Assembly (NCBI RefSeq): GCF_000247695.1
Contig: NW_004624734.1
Location: forward strand, 9,067,463-9,131,462
DNA from: Heterocephalus glaber
Taxonomy: Eukaryota > Chordata > Mammalia > Rodentia > Bathyergidae
Direction: 5' to 3'
Length of the DNA stretch: 64,000 bases
Positions within the stretch are counted from its first letter, which is position 1. Every line of letters starts with the position of its first letter. Below the pieces are notes generated by a model. It was not told the DNA's origin. It worked only from the letters and a program-made list of their open reading frames with translations, and did not search any database. Below are positions 32,576 through 44,330 of the stretch, piece by piece. A program made the position numbers and the translations under genes.

Positions 32576-32907
32576 AGAGTAAAGCATTTGTTATTCCACT
32601 GCTCATCTCATAAACTCTTGTTTCCTCCCTTCATTCCCAAAATGTGATCCCAACTCTCAGAATCCAAATTAATTTTCCACAATGTCTCAAAGTATTTGAT
32701 TGCTGAAGAAAAACTGATGCTATCTTGGATTCTTGTTAATGGGAATAGAATACTATCTAGTTTGAGGGAAATGATGGTTAAATGCCTTAATATGGAGCTC
32801 AGGACATACTTTTGGGGTTGATTATTTCCCTGTTTTGGGGCTCCATATTTCAGAGGTACAAAGACTCAGCATAGTCAGAAGGATAAAACAGTATGATCAG
32901 TATGACC

Positions 32908-33096
32908 ATCCTAAGCTGGTGCTGTGGCATAAACTTGAAATCCCAGCTCTTCAGAGGCTAAGGCAGGAGAATCACAGGTTCAAGGCCAGCCTGGGCAACA
33001 TAGTGAGACCCTGTTTCAAAGTAAAATTTAAAAACAACTAGGGTTGTGGCTCAGTGATAGAGCACCCTTAGGTTCAATAGCCAGGACTACAAAATA
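32908..33096 (+). mobile_element. B1-dID-type composite SINE
   Basis: Forward B1 half (ctggtgctgtggcataaact, aggccagcctgggcaacata), then the ID half (actagggttgtggctcagtg, aggttcaatagcc) and an A-rich end. Confidence 0.85.
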
Positions 33097-33097
33097 A

Positions 33098-34052
33098 GTA
33101 AAAGCCATGCCATAATTTATAACCACCTGATTTTGCTAAGGTTGACAAGTCAATTCAATGAAAGAATGGTCTTTCAACAAATGGGTCTAGAACAATTTGA
33201 TAACCACATGCAAAAGAAGGAAAGTGGACCTTTGCCTCACTCATACATAAAGTCAGAATGGAACAAAGGCTTATATGAAAGAGCTAAAACTATAAAACTT
33301 TTAGAAGAAAATAGAAGCAAATTTTCATGACTTCAGATTAGGTGATGGTTTCTTGGTTGTGACACCAAAATTGTAAGCAACCAGAAGGAAAAACACAAAT
33401 TAGACTTTGTCTAGTGTTCAAGCCCACTCTTAAGAAATCAAAATAACCACAGAATGGGAAAAATGTTTGCAAATTGTGTATCTGATAAGGGACTTGTGTT
33501 CAAAGATACAATGAACTTAGAACTCAAGAATAAACAACCCAATTCCAAAATACAGTAGGCAAAGGATCTGAATAAACATTTCTCCAGAAAAGATATTCAG
33601 ATGGCCAAAAATGAAGATACTCAGCCCCCATAGTCACCAGGGAATTGCAAATCAAAAGCCACAATGATGTTGTACTGCACACCTAGTAGGATGCCTATAG
33701 CCAAAAAGACAAACAGTAACAAGTGTTGGAAAGGTTGTGGAGAATTTAGAACCCTCACGTACTGCTAGTGAGAATGTAAAATGGCATAGCCACTTTGGAA
33801 AATAGCCAGGCAGCCTCTCAAAATGCTAACCATAGAGGGCCGGAGATTTAGCTCAGTGGTGCCACTGCCTGCCTCGCAAGGGCAAGGTCCTGAGTTTGAT
33901 CCCCAATACAAAAAAAAAAATATATATATATATGCTAACCATAGAATTATCTTATGATCTAACAGTTCCACTCCTAGGTATACTCCCAAGATAACAGAAA
34001 ACATGCTCCATACAAAAACTTGCACATTATTTGTAATGTCTCCAAAGTGGAA
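33098..34052 (+). mobile_element. ancient L1 ORF2 3' part
   Basis: Forward L1 reverse-transcriptase ORF C-terminal region: translated pieces include FNERMVFQQMGLEQFDNHMQ (33154-33213) and KTIKLLEEN (near 33288), followed by degraded sequence (ctggaattgcaaatc-like, tgttggaaaggttgtggaga). Stops and indels break the frame. An ID element interrupts it at 33837. Confidence 0.85.
33837..33931 (+). mobile_element. ID SINE with 14-bp target-site duplication
   Basis: Forward ID: gatttagctcagtggtgcca (box A), ctgagtttgatcccc (box B), then a poly-A ending in (TA)n. The duplication atgctaaccataga occurs at 33823-33836 and 33932-33945. It lies inside the L1. Confidence 0.95.
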
Positions 34053-34053
34053 T

Positions 34054-34147
34054 GGCTGGGAATTTAGCTCAGTGGGTCTGCCTGCCTCGCAAGCACAAGG
34101 TCCTAAGTTCAATCCTTGGTACAAAAAAAAAAAAAAAAAAAAAAAAA
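34054..34147 (+). mobile_element. ID SINE with long poly-A
   Basis: ggctgggaatttagctcagt, then cctaagttcaatccttggta and an uninterrupted A25 tail. The tail length suggests a recent insertion. Flanking caaagtgga occurs on both sides (near 34042 and 34180), but a 14-bp local duplication on the right (aactattacttcaa) complicates the target site. Confidence 0.88.
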
Positions 34148-34149
34148 CC

Positions 34150-34645
34150 CACAAAAAACTATTACTTCAAACTATTACTTCAAAGTGGAGCTCTCATCCA
34201 GCTCAGAGCTGTTCCCCAGCCCTGGGCCCTGGGCCATTGCTACTTCTGGCCCCAGAGGCGGCTGTGATGATGAGTGTGCTTCAATCCCGGGCAGTTAGGA
34301 TGACCAATAAGTGGCCACTGGCTGGGCATTTTTTCTTTGCACTTTCAGACCTTCTTGCTGGAGACTCGATGCTATGGCTGGAACTTCAGAAGCCATCTGG
34401 TGACTTTGAGTGTGGCTGGGATGCACGTGCGACCTTTCAAGCTCTAGCTGCCTCCTTTTGGCTTCCATTCCTTGTGGAAGAGCAACAGCCCAATAGCTTT
34501 CAATTACTGCGGTCTGGTTTCTACTATTTGTGGCTGAAAACAGTTCCTAGCAATGCAGGCTTCTCCAGCTCTGGCTGCCCGTGGTTCCTCCTGTCACACT
34601 GTAGCTCAGATGGGCCTCTCTCCACTCGGGATGGACTCACATCCA
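34150..34645. other. intron 1 stretch, nothing recognised
   Basis: GC-moderate single-copy DNA. A frame of about 217 codons starting in the L1 (34003-34656) has no family resemblance. Confidence 0.35.
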
Positions 34646-34649
34646 TGAA

Positions 34650-34765
34650 GCTCTGAGCTGCGAGCTCCACGGGGACAGAGAATGGGGCCTCTGCTCACCC
34701 GGGTCTCTCGAGTGTTAGCTCAGTGCCTGACACACAACGGTGGCTTCCTGAGTATCTGATGTGCG
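34650..34765 (+). mobile_element. L2 LINE 3' end
   Basis: gagctgcgagctccacgggg, then agctcagtgcctgacacaca: the L2 terminal pattern. Confidence 0.55.
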
Positions 34766-34769
34766 CATG

Positions 34770-35450
34770 GATGGATAATAAGACGTACTTTCTCCAAACA
34801 CAAGGCACAATACATTCAGAAGAATTAGCAATAAAACAATTATCCAAGAACCAATCTCTCAGTGATTAATTGAACATTCTGCTTACCCAAGGGCCAGTAA
34901 ATATCTGTGTTTATAGATGGGCGCAGTATTTTGTTTACATTAAAACACTGTACAGTTTGACATTTGACACTCATTAGAGATGTCACAGATACAAACTTTG
35001 TTGCAATAATAATGTTGCTTTAGTGTGTCTTATTTAAGAACAGTTTTTACCGTGAACTCCTTGAGGCCTGGCAGCCCTGGGGGACGGCAGGGGCTGCTCT
35101 TTCCACTGGATGGCTGAAGAACACGGACAGAGAAAGGGCTGTCTTTATTCCTCCCAGCTCACGGTTAGCAGTGGGACAGACCATGGTTCAGATCACCCGT
35201 TCTGATCCGCTTCGTCCACGCCCACACAGGAAGTTTCCATGCTTTCCACCTCTCCAGTGGCCCTGTGGTCTTCTAGAGACCTACCAGAGCCTCTAATAAA
35301 TCCCAGATTGTAACTTTTATTTTTTATGTATAATAAGTTGTTGTTCTCAATGAAGATAGCAGAAAAAACTAAAGTAACTTTTGTTCTAAAGCAGCAGTCA
35401 CCATTACAAACAGTTTTTCAGAACAAATGAAAAATAGAAGCTATCTGTTA
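34770..35450. other. AT-rich intron 1 stretch, nothing recognised
   Basis: AT-rich and free of recognised repeats over about 680 bases. It could hold conserved non-coding sequence, which only an alignment would show. Confidence 0.35.
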
Positions 35451-35454
35451 TAAG

Positions 35455-35545
35455 CAAGTGTAATCTTACTTACTCGGCTTTATTGAGGTATAAGTGACCA
35501 ATAAAAGTTGTAAATAAAAAGAATTAAGATGTGTCATGTACATGG
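35455..35545 (-). mobile_element. short ancient L1 fragment
   Basis: cggctttattgaggtataag, then tgaccaataaaagttgtaaa, the start of a reverse L1M tail. Confidence 0.5.
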
Positions 35546-35619
35546 ACCAACTCCCCACGATGAATGTGATCATTATGTACTGCAGACACGTACTGATGAA
35601 AATAAAATTAAAAGCACTG

Positions 35620-36078
35620 TAAATTTTAAAAAGCGGAACAGCACGAATGTTCATCATTGAATACATAAGTAAAATATGGCATGCAACGTTTGTCAGTAAG
35701 AAAGAGCCATTGATACAGAAGTACTGATAAATTCTGCTAGCCACTTCTACGTGAGTCAACCTCCGACCCTACTGTGATGCCAAAGAAACCAAACACAAAA
35801 GACCACATCGTCTACGGTTACATTTATAGGAAATAGCCACAATCAGCAAATCTATAAAGACAGAAAATAGATTAGTGGTTGCCAGGGGCTAAAGTTCGGG
35901 GAAGGGCGGAGGGGAGTGGTTGGAGGAAATGGAGAGTGACTGCCCAGAAATAAGTTTCTTCTTGGGGTGATGAAAAACGTTCTAAAGTTGACCGTGGTGA
36001 TGATTGTGCAATTCAGTGGCTGTATTCAAAATCCCTGAATTAGACACTTTAAGTGCTACTGAAAAAGAAACCATTCCA
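35620..36078 (+). mobile_element. ancient L1 3' UTR
   Basis: Forward L1M: cgaatgttcatcattgaata, cataagtaaaatatggcatg, agattagtggttgccagggg, then gaccgtggtgatgattgtgc. Confidence 0.8.
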
Positions 36079-36084
36079 TCTGCA

Positions 36085-37200
36085 AATTCCTGGAGGCGTT
36101 CTGGGGAAGCAGGGGATGAATGAGACCTCAGTAGCTGGGTGGGAGAGCGGTGCTGTGCGGCCGAGGCCTGGAGAGGTACAGGCCAACGCAAGGCGCTTTA
36201 TAACCGCAGGGGGGTGATCCTCAGCGCCCTGTAAAGTGTAGGAAAAGCACCAAAAGGAAAAACTGCAGGGGAAGAGATTTCAGCCCACAGAAATTGAGAA
36301 TGGCATCTCAGAGGGAGGGGCCCAGGGGGGTGGCGGGCGCCCATCCTCAGAGGTCTCCAGACACAAGGCCTTGGTGGAGATGGGATGGCGGGACAAAGTG
36401 CTAAGGCAGCTTCTGAGGTGGGGCCGGCTGAGCCTTTGCTGTGCGGGGTGCGGGGGGCGGCTGTCGGGCTCACAGAGGCCTGTTGTTAAGGATTCAGGAG
36501 CTTTCTGGGTGGCAGCTCCTTCCCTTCTCGTCCCCCTTCTCACTTCAGCCTCGCTCCCTCCTTGCGCCTTCCTGACCCTCGTCCTTCTCCGCAGTTGCCT
36601 CTTCTTCTGGCTCGGCTGTGAGCTGAGCTCTTCAGTTGTTCCCCACTACTCTCCCTGTTGTCCAGAGGAGGACCCCGAGGCTCACAGGGCTGACGTAGCT
36701 CGCTGGGACCCCAGGGCCTGCCTGACCAAAGCCTGAATTTGGTCCTCTCCCTGAGGCCTTGGAAGAGGAGCTGGCCTTGCCCCTACGTGCTTGCAACTCA
36801 CAGTGTGCTCTTCCCATTGCATCTCTGTCAGGGATGAAGAGTTTCAGGGTATAAAAGCCTTTGGCTTTAGCTGCTACTCTTTGGCCCACGTCTTGTGCTG
36901 CTACAGAGGAGAGGACCAGTTCTCAGGGACCTTCTCTGGCTTCTGCCCTGATGGCCTGGCAGTGGCTGAGAATTTCTCTAAGTCTCCTGAGGCCTGACTC
37001 TCTGAGCGACCGGGCAGATCCCTCACAGGGCTGCCCTGGTCACCTTATCTTGGTCATCTGCCAGCGGCGGCCTTTGGGCTCGTGAACTGACTTCAATGGC
37101 AAGGCAGACAGCTGGAACAGCAGAGGGAGTTGTGCTGGCAGCAGAATAGGCTCAGGGGCCCAGACACAGTCACCCCTCAGCTGGTGACATCCTCGGGACA
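36085..37200. other. intron 1 stretch, nothing recognised
   Basis: GC-rich in 36190-36480. A TATAAAA string at about 36850 has no other promoter feature. Confidence 0.35.
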
Positions 37201-37210
37201 CTGGGGAAAG

Positions 37211-37229
37211 GTGTGTGTGTGTGTGTGTG
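37211..37229 (+). repeat. (GT)n microsatellite
   Basis: About nine GT units leading into a T-rich reverse L1 fragment. Confidence 0.85.
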
Positions 37230-37890
37230 CATTTGTTTGTTTTTTAATCAAATATTTCAAGCATAGAGGACTCTTCAGAAAAACAGCAGTTCCTGTGCAG
37301 CTTCGTTGTGTCCTGTCATTTTGCCATATTTCCCTCAGAAATAAATAAATCTTGCAAGACTGGAGCCGCCCCCCACACCCCTTCCCCCTCCCCTCCCCCA
37401 CCTTATTTTCCTCCCGGGCCCCAGGGCAACTATCACAAGACAGAGAACTCTTCTGTTTATTTTTGGGCTTTATGTGTTTTCATTCCTTCTGTCATTTGTT
37501 TATTGCACTCAGCATTATGGTTTCTTGCTTGTTTGCTTTTAGGACTCTTTCTTTTAACTTTCTCTTTCGACACAATGTGAGACTCCCAGGAAAGTTACAG
37601 GACTAGAACATCAAATTCCTGTGTGTAGCTCTTCCCGCGTTTCACCACTTGCTAGCACTGTGTCACACTGGTTTGTTTTCACTCCTCTCTCTCTCTCTGT
37701 CTTTCTCCATCTCCCTTTTTCTGAACTATGTCAGAGGAAGTTGCAGGCATAGCACCAGCACCGTATTGCCCTCGTCCTTCGGCAGGTCGTTCTCAAACCC
37801 AATGACATTCTCCCAACCTCAGCACAAGGATGGAAATTGGGGCATTAACATTTGCACAATAAACAGGATTTTGAGATGGGACTGCTTAGC
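37230..37890 (-). mobile_element. ancient L1 fragment
   Basis: Reverse-strand L1M: aaatatttcaagcatagagg, cactcctctctctctctctg, ttctgaactatgtcagagga, agttgcaggcatagcaccag. The middle is diverged. Confidence 0.6.
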
Positions 37891-37894
37891 TGGT

Positions 37895-38350
37895 TCCTGC
37901 CTTGTAACCGTGCTATGGCCCTGTGCTGGCTCCCCTGTCAGGGCTGCAGCCTGGGTGGCTGGGGAGCCAGCAATCATTTCCCTAGGCCCAGCGTCTCACT
38001 TCTTTTACATTTGAAAGATTGTCATCCTAGTGGGCACAGCTGTTTGCATTCTCGAGGTGCCTCCCTTTTGGTGCCCCCCTCTTGGTGCCCCAGTGATTTT
38101 AGGGGGCTGAGCCGTGGTTCTCACCAGCCTTGGGCCATTTCCTGTGTTGCTGCCACAGCAGCTGAGGTGCAGCGGGTCTGAGCAGGGCCTGTTTAGGAGA
38201 AGGGTGTGTGCCTGGTGGGACCAGGTTGGCGAGTGTCCCCAGAGCACAGGTGTTTGGGGGAGAAAAACAAGTGTGATCACATGTATAGTTACCCCAGCCA
38301 GAGTAATTTGAAGTGTTCACATGGGCCAGATATTACCAGCTCCATTATAC
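37895..38350. other. intron 1 stretch, nothing recognised
   Basis: No secure repeat or exon. Confidence 0.35.
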
Positions 38351-38360
38351 AGGAAAACTG

Positions 38361-38455
38361 ATGGGCCCGGGATTAAGCTCAGTGGTTTTGCCGCCTGCTG
38401 CGCAAGCACAAGGACCCGAGTTCAATCCCCAGTACCAAAAAAAAAAGAAAGAAAA
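38361..38455 (+). mobile_element. ID SINE with 8-bp target-site duplication
   Basis: Forward ID: gggattaagctcagtggttt, then gagttcaatccccagtacc and an A-rich tail. gaaaactg is repeated at 38353-38360 and 38456-38463. Confidence 0.9.
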
Positions 38456-38704
38456 GAAAACTGTTAAGATGCAGCATAATTATTATAAAAACTTGAAACA
38501 AACCCCCTGAATTTCTCCAAAATAGCTATGTTTAATGATGGCATGCATCACCTCCTGGAAGTCATTTCTATGTACATTTATTGGCCTCTCTGTGTTTGCA
38601 TATATTTCCACAGGGGATAAAAAAACATTACTGAACTTTCTTTGTCAGATACTACAAGGATGCATAATTATGGGAACTTTTTAAAAGCTTTCTTTGAATT
38701 TAAA

Positions 38705-38850
38705 AGTTTAGAAATATTGAAGTGTTTTAGTGCAATGGTTAGAAACACAGATTTTGGAGTAAGGTTGCCTGAGTCTGAGTCTCAGCTCTGTGGCTTATTA
38801 GTGTGTGACTTGAGTGAGTTGTATAATTCTTCTGTGCCTCACTGTCCTCA
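38705..38850 (+). mobile_element. MIR SINE
   Basis: Forward MIR 5' half and core: agtgcaatggttagaaacac, agattttggagtaaggttgc, then gtgtgtgacttgagtgagtt. Confidence 0.8.
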
Positions 38851-38887
38851 GCTTTCCACCAGACTGTCAGGTTTAGGGCAGCTGTAC

Positions 38888-39415
38888 TCATTTCCAAAGG
38901 CTGCAGTAGTGAGTCAACAGAAACTTAAAACTGTATGGACTCAGGCTGGGGATTTAGCTCAGTGGTGCCATCGCCTGCCTCACAAGCACAAGGTCCTGAG
39001 TTCAATCCCTGGTACAAAAAAAAAAAAAATATGGACTCACTTTCTCGCAGTTCTGAATGCCAGAATTGCAAAAGTCCAAGTCAAGGTGTCACTGGGGCTG
39101 GTTCCTTCTGGAGGATCTGATGGAGGCTGCTTCCATTCCTCACTCCTGGCTGCTTCCTCAACCCTGGGTGCTCCTAGTTTGGGACCTCGTCACTCTAACT
39201 TCTGCCTCCACCTTCACATGGACACTGTCTGTGCCTTTTCTTTTCTGTATGGGGACACCTCTCATTGGCTCTAGGGCCCACCATAACCCCAGCTGAGCTC
39301 ATCTCACCATCCTTAACTTCATTACATCTGCGGGAATCTTATTCACAGGGCCCGAGGCCTTGGATTTGGATATATCTTGTGAGGGAGTCACAAATCAGCC
39401 TACCACAATAGGTGT
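38888..39415 (-). mobile_element. MLT1/MST-type MaLR LTR, interrupted by an ID
   Basis: Reverse-strand LTR: aaaggctgcagtagtgagtc, ctcactttctcgcagttctg, ttcttttctgtatggggaca, attacatctgcgggaatctt. The ID at 38944 splits it. Confidence 0.65.
38944..39029 (+). mobile_element. ID SINE with 10-bp target-site duplication
   Basis: ggctggggatttagctcagt, then ctgagttcaatccctggtac and poly-A. tatggactca is repeated at 38934-38943 and 39030-39039. It interrupts the MaLR LTR. Confidence 0.95.
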
Positions 39416-39419
39416 GAAG

Positions 39420-40980
39420 GTGATGGAGCTCCCAGGATGCTCAGAGCTTAGAATGGGCTCTCCGTGGGCACTGTGTGTTGTGGACCCTATAAATGAAACT
39501 GTCATGGTTGGCATTGCCAGGGCATCTGCACTCAGCTCCTCAGCCCTTCGTAACACAGAGCCCTGTCTAGAGCTACTGGGCCGACTGGGCTGTTCCATAG
39601 CATTTACCACTGCATAGCCTGAGCACTCTCTGAGAGCAGGGATCAGCTGCTCTGTCCCTGTAGACCCCCTTTGTCTTGCTGAAGCTGAACACCGTCCTGG
39701 CTGGGGTCAGGGTGCTGACAGCCTGTCCCCAGCTCCTCAAGTACTGGCCAGGTCTGTGCAGTGGCTTCAGTTCTCCTCCCAGTGAGGCTGTGGGCAGCTT
39801 TCCTGTGGCTGGCATGGGTGGCCCAGACCAGGCACGCTCTTTAGCTGGAAAACTTCCACACCTTCCTTCCAGACAGCACCCCACCCAGGCCATGACCTGC
39901 ACTGCTCTGACCCCCACTGGGCCAGGCCCTGGGCAGCCTCTCTACCTGCAGCAGCTCGGAGCTTTGCTGTTCTTCCTGCCCAGGTTTAATAGGCTAGTGA
40001 CAGACACAGGCATCGTGCAGGGAACCCACTCACTCTTTGGGAGCTGCTGAGAAAATCCCCAAGGAAGCTGGACGCTGAGTCTGGGCCTGGGTGTGGTTTT
40101 TCTAGCCTCTTGACCATGTGTACCTGGCAGGGTGTCCATGGACATTCCAGAATGGGGAAACCACTGGGACCAATCAGAACTCAGGCTCTGTACTCAATAC
40201 AGAGAATGCAAGCCTGTCGAGTAGCTGCTCTAAACTTCTGAGGCTCATGATTTGGCACTGTTGAGCCCCCTGAGGTCCTGTTGCTGTCTTTGCAGGGACC
40301 TTGTAGAGCTGGAGCTTGGTTGGGGGAGCGAGGGTCTGGGTGGCAAAGTCTCTACAGACAACAGGTGACAGACCTCCTCTGCCTCAGCCATTCCTTCTCT
40401 ACCTTCTAGCGGCCAGGGGCTGCGGCCTCTTATGGATCCTCTTAGCCCCGAGATCCTTCCTCTGCTGACCCACACTCGGGCCCTGAGCAAGGGTCTGTGG
40501 AGGCCCAGAGGGTCAGGCGGACCTGCAGGGCCAGGTTGATCCTGGAAAGCAGTGTCTTAGGAGGCTTTGGCCTCTGCTGTTAGTTTGGGCAGCTGAGGCT
40601 GCCGGCCCTTTAACGCTCATCCCTGCAGGTGTCTGGGACTCGCCTGACCTTATCTGTCTTTTCATCACTGCTGGTCTCGGGCGTGAAAGAGATCCTTCCA
40701 GTGGTTTGTTACTCTGCCAAGAAAACTGGGTTATCTTGGCAGTTGCCCCTGTGTTCACTCAGGCCTTGTGTTTCGCAGGCACTTGAACGTGTGGGTCACC
40801 ACTGGAGCCTGATGTTGTCCAGGGCACAAAACAGCCTACACAGACGTGTACCCAATCAGTCCAGTCCAATGTGCCAAGTCCTAAGATCAAGGCTGTAGTG
40901 TGGGAGGATTGTAGCAGGAAGAGAATTCCAACCAGAGAGTTATAGAGATGGAAAAACGATAGGTAACATTTATAAAATCC
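39420..40980. other. intron 1 stretch, nothing recognised
   Basis: About 1.6 kb of GC-moderate DNA with few repeats. No exon recognised. Confidence 0.35.
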
Positions 40981-40983
40981 CAT

Positions 40984-41136
40984 GCTAGGCTAGGCATGGT
41001 GGCGCACATCTGGAATCCCAGCACTTGGGAGGCTGAGGTGAGAGGATCCCTGAGAGTTTGTCGGCCAGCCTGGGCTATATAGTGAATCCAAGGCCAGCCT
41101 GAACTACATAGTGAGACCCTGAATCAAGCAAAGAAC
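40984..41136 (+). mobile_element. B1 SINE with internal duplication
   Basis: taggctaggcatggtggcgc, ggccagcctgggctatatag, then aaggccagcctgaactacat: again two copies of the B1 internal repeat. Confidence 0.88.
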
Positions 41137-41144
41137 CCCCAAAT

Positions 41145-41320
41145 TACATGCCAGGCACTATGCTAGGTACTTAACAGACATCTCATTGAATTTTCACAAT
41201 AACTCTTTTAAGCAAAGACAGCTTGACAACTCTTAGCCTTTTCTTTAAACAAATGATTAAACTGGTAGACGAAGTATTAGCCACATGTCTCACACCTGGA
41301 TTTGAACCTAGAGCTTCTAG
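41145..41320 (-). mobile_element. MIR SINE
   Basis: Reverse MIR: tgccaggcactatgctaggt, ttttcacaataactctttta, then cacacctggatttgaaccta. Confidence 0.7.
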
Positions 41321-41374
41321 TGCACCAGGTAGGCTTCATCTGAATAGGCCTTGAAGTTTGGGAAGAGCTGTATT

Positions 41375-41870
41375 CCCAGCAGTCTCCTGAAAAAAAAAAT
41401 GTTAAATATACAGCAGAGTTGTAAGAATTTTGCAGTGAATGCCCACAAACCCACCCCTTCATGTTTTCCATATTTGCTTTGTTTCATATATCCTTATTCA
41501 TCCATGAACACGTCTTATTTTTGTGCATTTGTAAGAAAGTTATAGACTCCCTGAATATGTTAGTATATATATATCATTAACTAGAGTTCAATATTTGGTT
41601 GTGGTTCTTTTTATCAAGTTGGTGTAAAGTTTACATAAGATAAAAGTAAGTGTACATTTCTAAGTGTACCGTTTGAACTTTATGTAAATTGATTCATATG
41701 ACGCTGACTTGTTTACATCTAGCTTCTTTCATTCAGCATGTTTTTGAGACTCATCCATGTGGTCATGTGTATCAGTACTGCCTCAGTATGGCTGACTGTT
41801 CTTTGTGCTGATGTACTGATACCAGATAATGGGATCTTCTGATCTAGAGATGGTAGAAACAAGACTGGGC
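41375..41870 (-). mobile_element. ancient L1 fragment
   Basis: Reverse-strand L1M: atacagcagagttgtaagaa, tttacataagataaaagtaa, then cattcagcatgtttttgaga. Confidence 0.65.
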
Positions 41871-41874
41871 CAAA

Positions 41875-42420
41875 TATTGGAAGCTCACATATTATTGCAC
41901 AAGCAAATATTTATGGTGAACTTCAGCCAAGTTGGAACAGCAGTTGTTTGAGAGAATGACCAAGTTGTTGCTCCCAGAACAAAGAGAGTGGCAGAGTTTT
42001 GTTTTTGTTGTTGTTTTTGTTTTTGCTGGGGCAGGCTAACATCCAGTCATCCCAATTGGCCTTCTATCCCATTCCTGTCACCCATTAGAAGGGGACAGTT
42101 GACCATCTCAGCAAAGCAGCCTTCAGGTCCCTGGGAAGTGACTGAGGCAACTGCTATCACAACCAACATGTAGAGCTGTCATCTACAGCAGTGCTAGTGG
42201 GAAACTAATAATGTATTACCCAGCTGTGTGGCCTCCAAAATTAGTGATCTCAAGCTAAGTGCAAGTGAAACTAGAGGGCTTATTTAGGGTTTTTTCTTGG
42301 TAACAGTTTCTCTTTTTTGCAAACATTTTGCTTATGTGGTTTTATCAAGGTCTCACAGTAATGGGTCTTTTACAAAAATGGCACATTATAAAGGGTAGTA
42401 ATTTACTGCATCCAGGGGCT
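41875..42420. other. stretch between two L1 blocks
   Basis: Contains a (TTTG)-like T-rich patch at about 41998-42025. No secure family, possibly an older insertion splitting one L1. Confidence 0.35.
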
Positions 42421-42424
42421 TGTT

Positions 42425-43080
42425 TTGTCATCTTAGCCTTCCATTCCATCCATGACCCACCATGGCTGTTCCTGAATGTCTCAGTATCACAATCCGCTCA
42501 TTCCTTCTCCTATTGATGGACACCTGGGCCAGTTTTGAGCTAGTATAAGTAATGGTGCTATGGCCACTTATGTACAAGTCTTTCTGTGGACATGTGTTTT
42601 GTTTCTCCTGGGTATACTCCTGGGAGTGGAACCACTGGGCCACAGAGCAGGTGCATGTTCAGGTTTACAAAATCTACCAGATCCTTTTGCAAAGTGCTCA
42701 TACCAGTTTACATTTACATCAACAAGACGTGAGAGTTCTGATTGTTTCCCACCCTCACCAACACGTGGTGTCATCAGTCTTTTTAATTTTAGCCATTCTA
42801 GTGGTTGTGCCGTGGTATCCCATTGTGGTTTTGATTTGCATTTGCCTAATGACTAAGGATTTTGAGCAATTTTCACCTGCTTATGGGCCCATTTGCATGT
42901 CTTCTTCTTTGAAGCGTCTGTTCAAATCTCTTGAACCCCCATTTTTGGAATGATTTGCTGGTTCTCTATTAGAGCTGTGTTTTACAAATATTTCTCCCAG
43001 CCTGGTAGGCAGAAGTTTTAAATGTTGACACAGCCCAGTGGATGTACTTTTTCTCTTATAGTTGATGCTGTCTGTGTCTG
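42425..43080 (-). mobile_element. ancient L1 fragment
   Basis: Reverse-strand L1M: tgatggacacctgggccagt, gtatactcctgggagtggaa, ttgtggttttgatttgcatt, then acaaatatttctcccagcct. It continues the block at 41375, so they are probably one element. Confidence 0.85.
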
Positions 43081-43089
43081 GTCTGATAC

Positions 43090-43935
43090 TTTCGCCTCTG
43101 GGTTGGGAGGAGGAGCTGGAGCCCTGCAGGCACTGAGGTGGACGGGACATCTTGAGGAGGGCAGGTGGGCAAGTGGAGGTTCTTTTGGGGTGACGGATGG
43201 CTGCCTTGAGTGGAGGCGTTTGGAGGCAAGGTCCCAGAAAGAGAATGCCTTAGATATTAGAGGACTGGGCTGGATTCTTTAGGCAGTGGGAGCCACTGAA
43301 GCTCTTAGACCAGGGAAGGGACGAAATCACAGGAGAGCGAGGTGGCACAGTCCCCATGACTCACAGTGGAGCCTGGGGCAGAGTCTCCACTTGGTCACCT
43401 GCACAGGAGCAGCTTTGTGCCTCCAGATGCCGATGCAGCTGCAAGGAGAAGAGGCGGATCCTTTGTGTGTTCTCAGAGACTCATTAGGCCCCAGCAAATC
43501 TTCACCGGCTCACTTCTCCTGGCCCAGAAAGCCCGAGGGCTGGTCTGGAGAAGCAGCAAACCACAGCCAGAGGCCCAGCCCTTCCCTCCCGCCATGGAAG
43601 TTGCTCACATCCACAGATTGAGGGTCAGAGTCCCCCACACACCTGGCCTTGTCTCCTCCCCTTCTCACCTTGTCACCTGCCCACCCCTCCAAGTTCCTCT
43701 GGACCCAGACCCCCAGGCTTCGGAGCTTGCTCTTCTTTCCACCTGGACATCTCTTCTGTGATTCCTGCATCCAGGGCTTTAGTCCAAAGTCTCTCAGTGG
43801 GGGCTTTCCTGGCCTCCTGGTTTGGAATTTCCAATGGCCCTTCCCTCTGCCATGGGACACACTCAAGCTTTGCGTTCACCAGGACTGCCTGTCCCAGCCC
43901 CCTGGAATCTAAATGAAAATGTCATGAAGGCTTGG
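43090..43935. other. intron 1 stretch, nothing recognised
   Basis: GC-rich, without a recognised exon or secure repeat. Confidence 0.35.
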
Positions 43936-43940
43936 GAACT

Positions 43941-44018
43941 GTCTCTCAGTCTCTCTGTCTCTGTCTGTCTCTTCTCTCTTTCACTGTCTCTGTCCCTCTT
44001 TCCCTCTCTCTCTTTCTG
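43941..44018 (+). repeat. CT-rich polypyrimidine tract
   Basis: About 78 bases of ctct, tgtct and ccct units on the + strand. Triplex potential on the purine strand. Confidence 0.8.
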
Positions 44019-44021
44019 TTT

Positions 44022-44100
44022 TGGCATTTTGTTCACACCTTTACCCCATGCCTAGAACAAGATCTGCCACTCAAAGGTCCTCAAAAATATTTGTGGCATG
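44022..44100 (+). mobile_element. L2-like fragment
   Basis: tttaccccatgcctagaaca, then cctcaaaaatatttgtggca, the L2 end pattern, weakly preserved. Confidence 0.4.
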
Positions 44101-44164
44101 AGTGAACAAGAGGCCATGTGCCACCCTCTTCAGAGTCTCTGCCTGATGGCAGCCCTAGTTCTAC

Positions 44165-44330
44165 AGGGGAAAATGGGATACGCCCAGGGCCTACCTAAGG
44201 CCACCCAGCTGATGGAGAAATCTTCCCACCCCTGTTGTGCAAATGAGGAAACTGAGGCCCTGAGTGGGAGGAACTTAGCCAAGGAGCCCGTGGTGGTCAC
44301 TGCCAGCAGCAAAGCAGAGCCCTGACTGGC
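44165..44330 (-). mobile_element. MIR SINE
   Basis: Reverse MIR: tgcaaatgaggaaactgagg, then gaggaacttagccaaggagc and agcaaagcagagccctg. Confidence 0.65.

Noticed and set aside
34054..34147. A possible functional tRNA gene (box A and box B present)
   Set aside because: The sequence is an ID SINE with poly-A tail; it lacks a full cloverleaf and has many sister copies.
36848..36856. TATA box (ggtataaaag)
   Set aside because: Isolated motif inside intron 1 with no nearby exon, CpG block or start-site signal.
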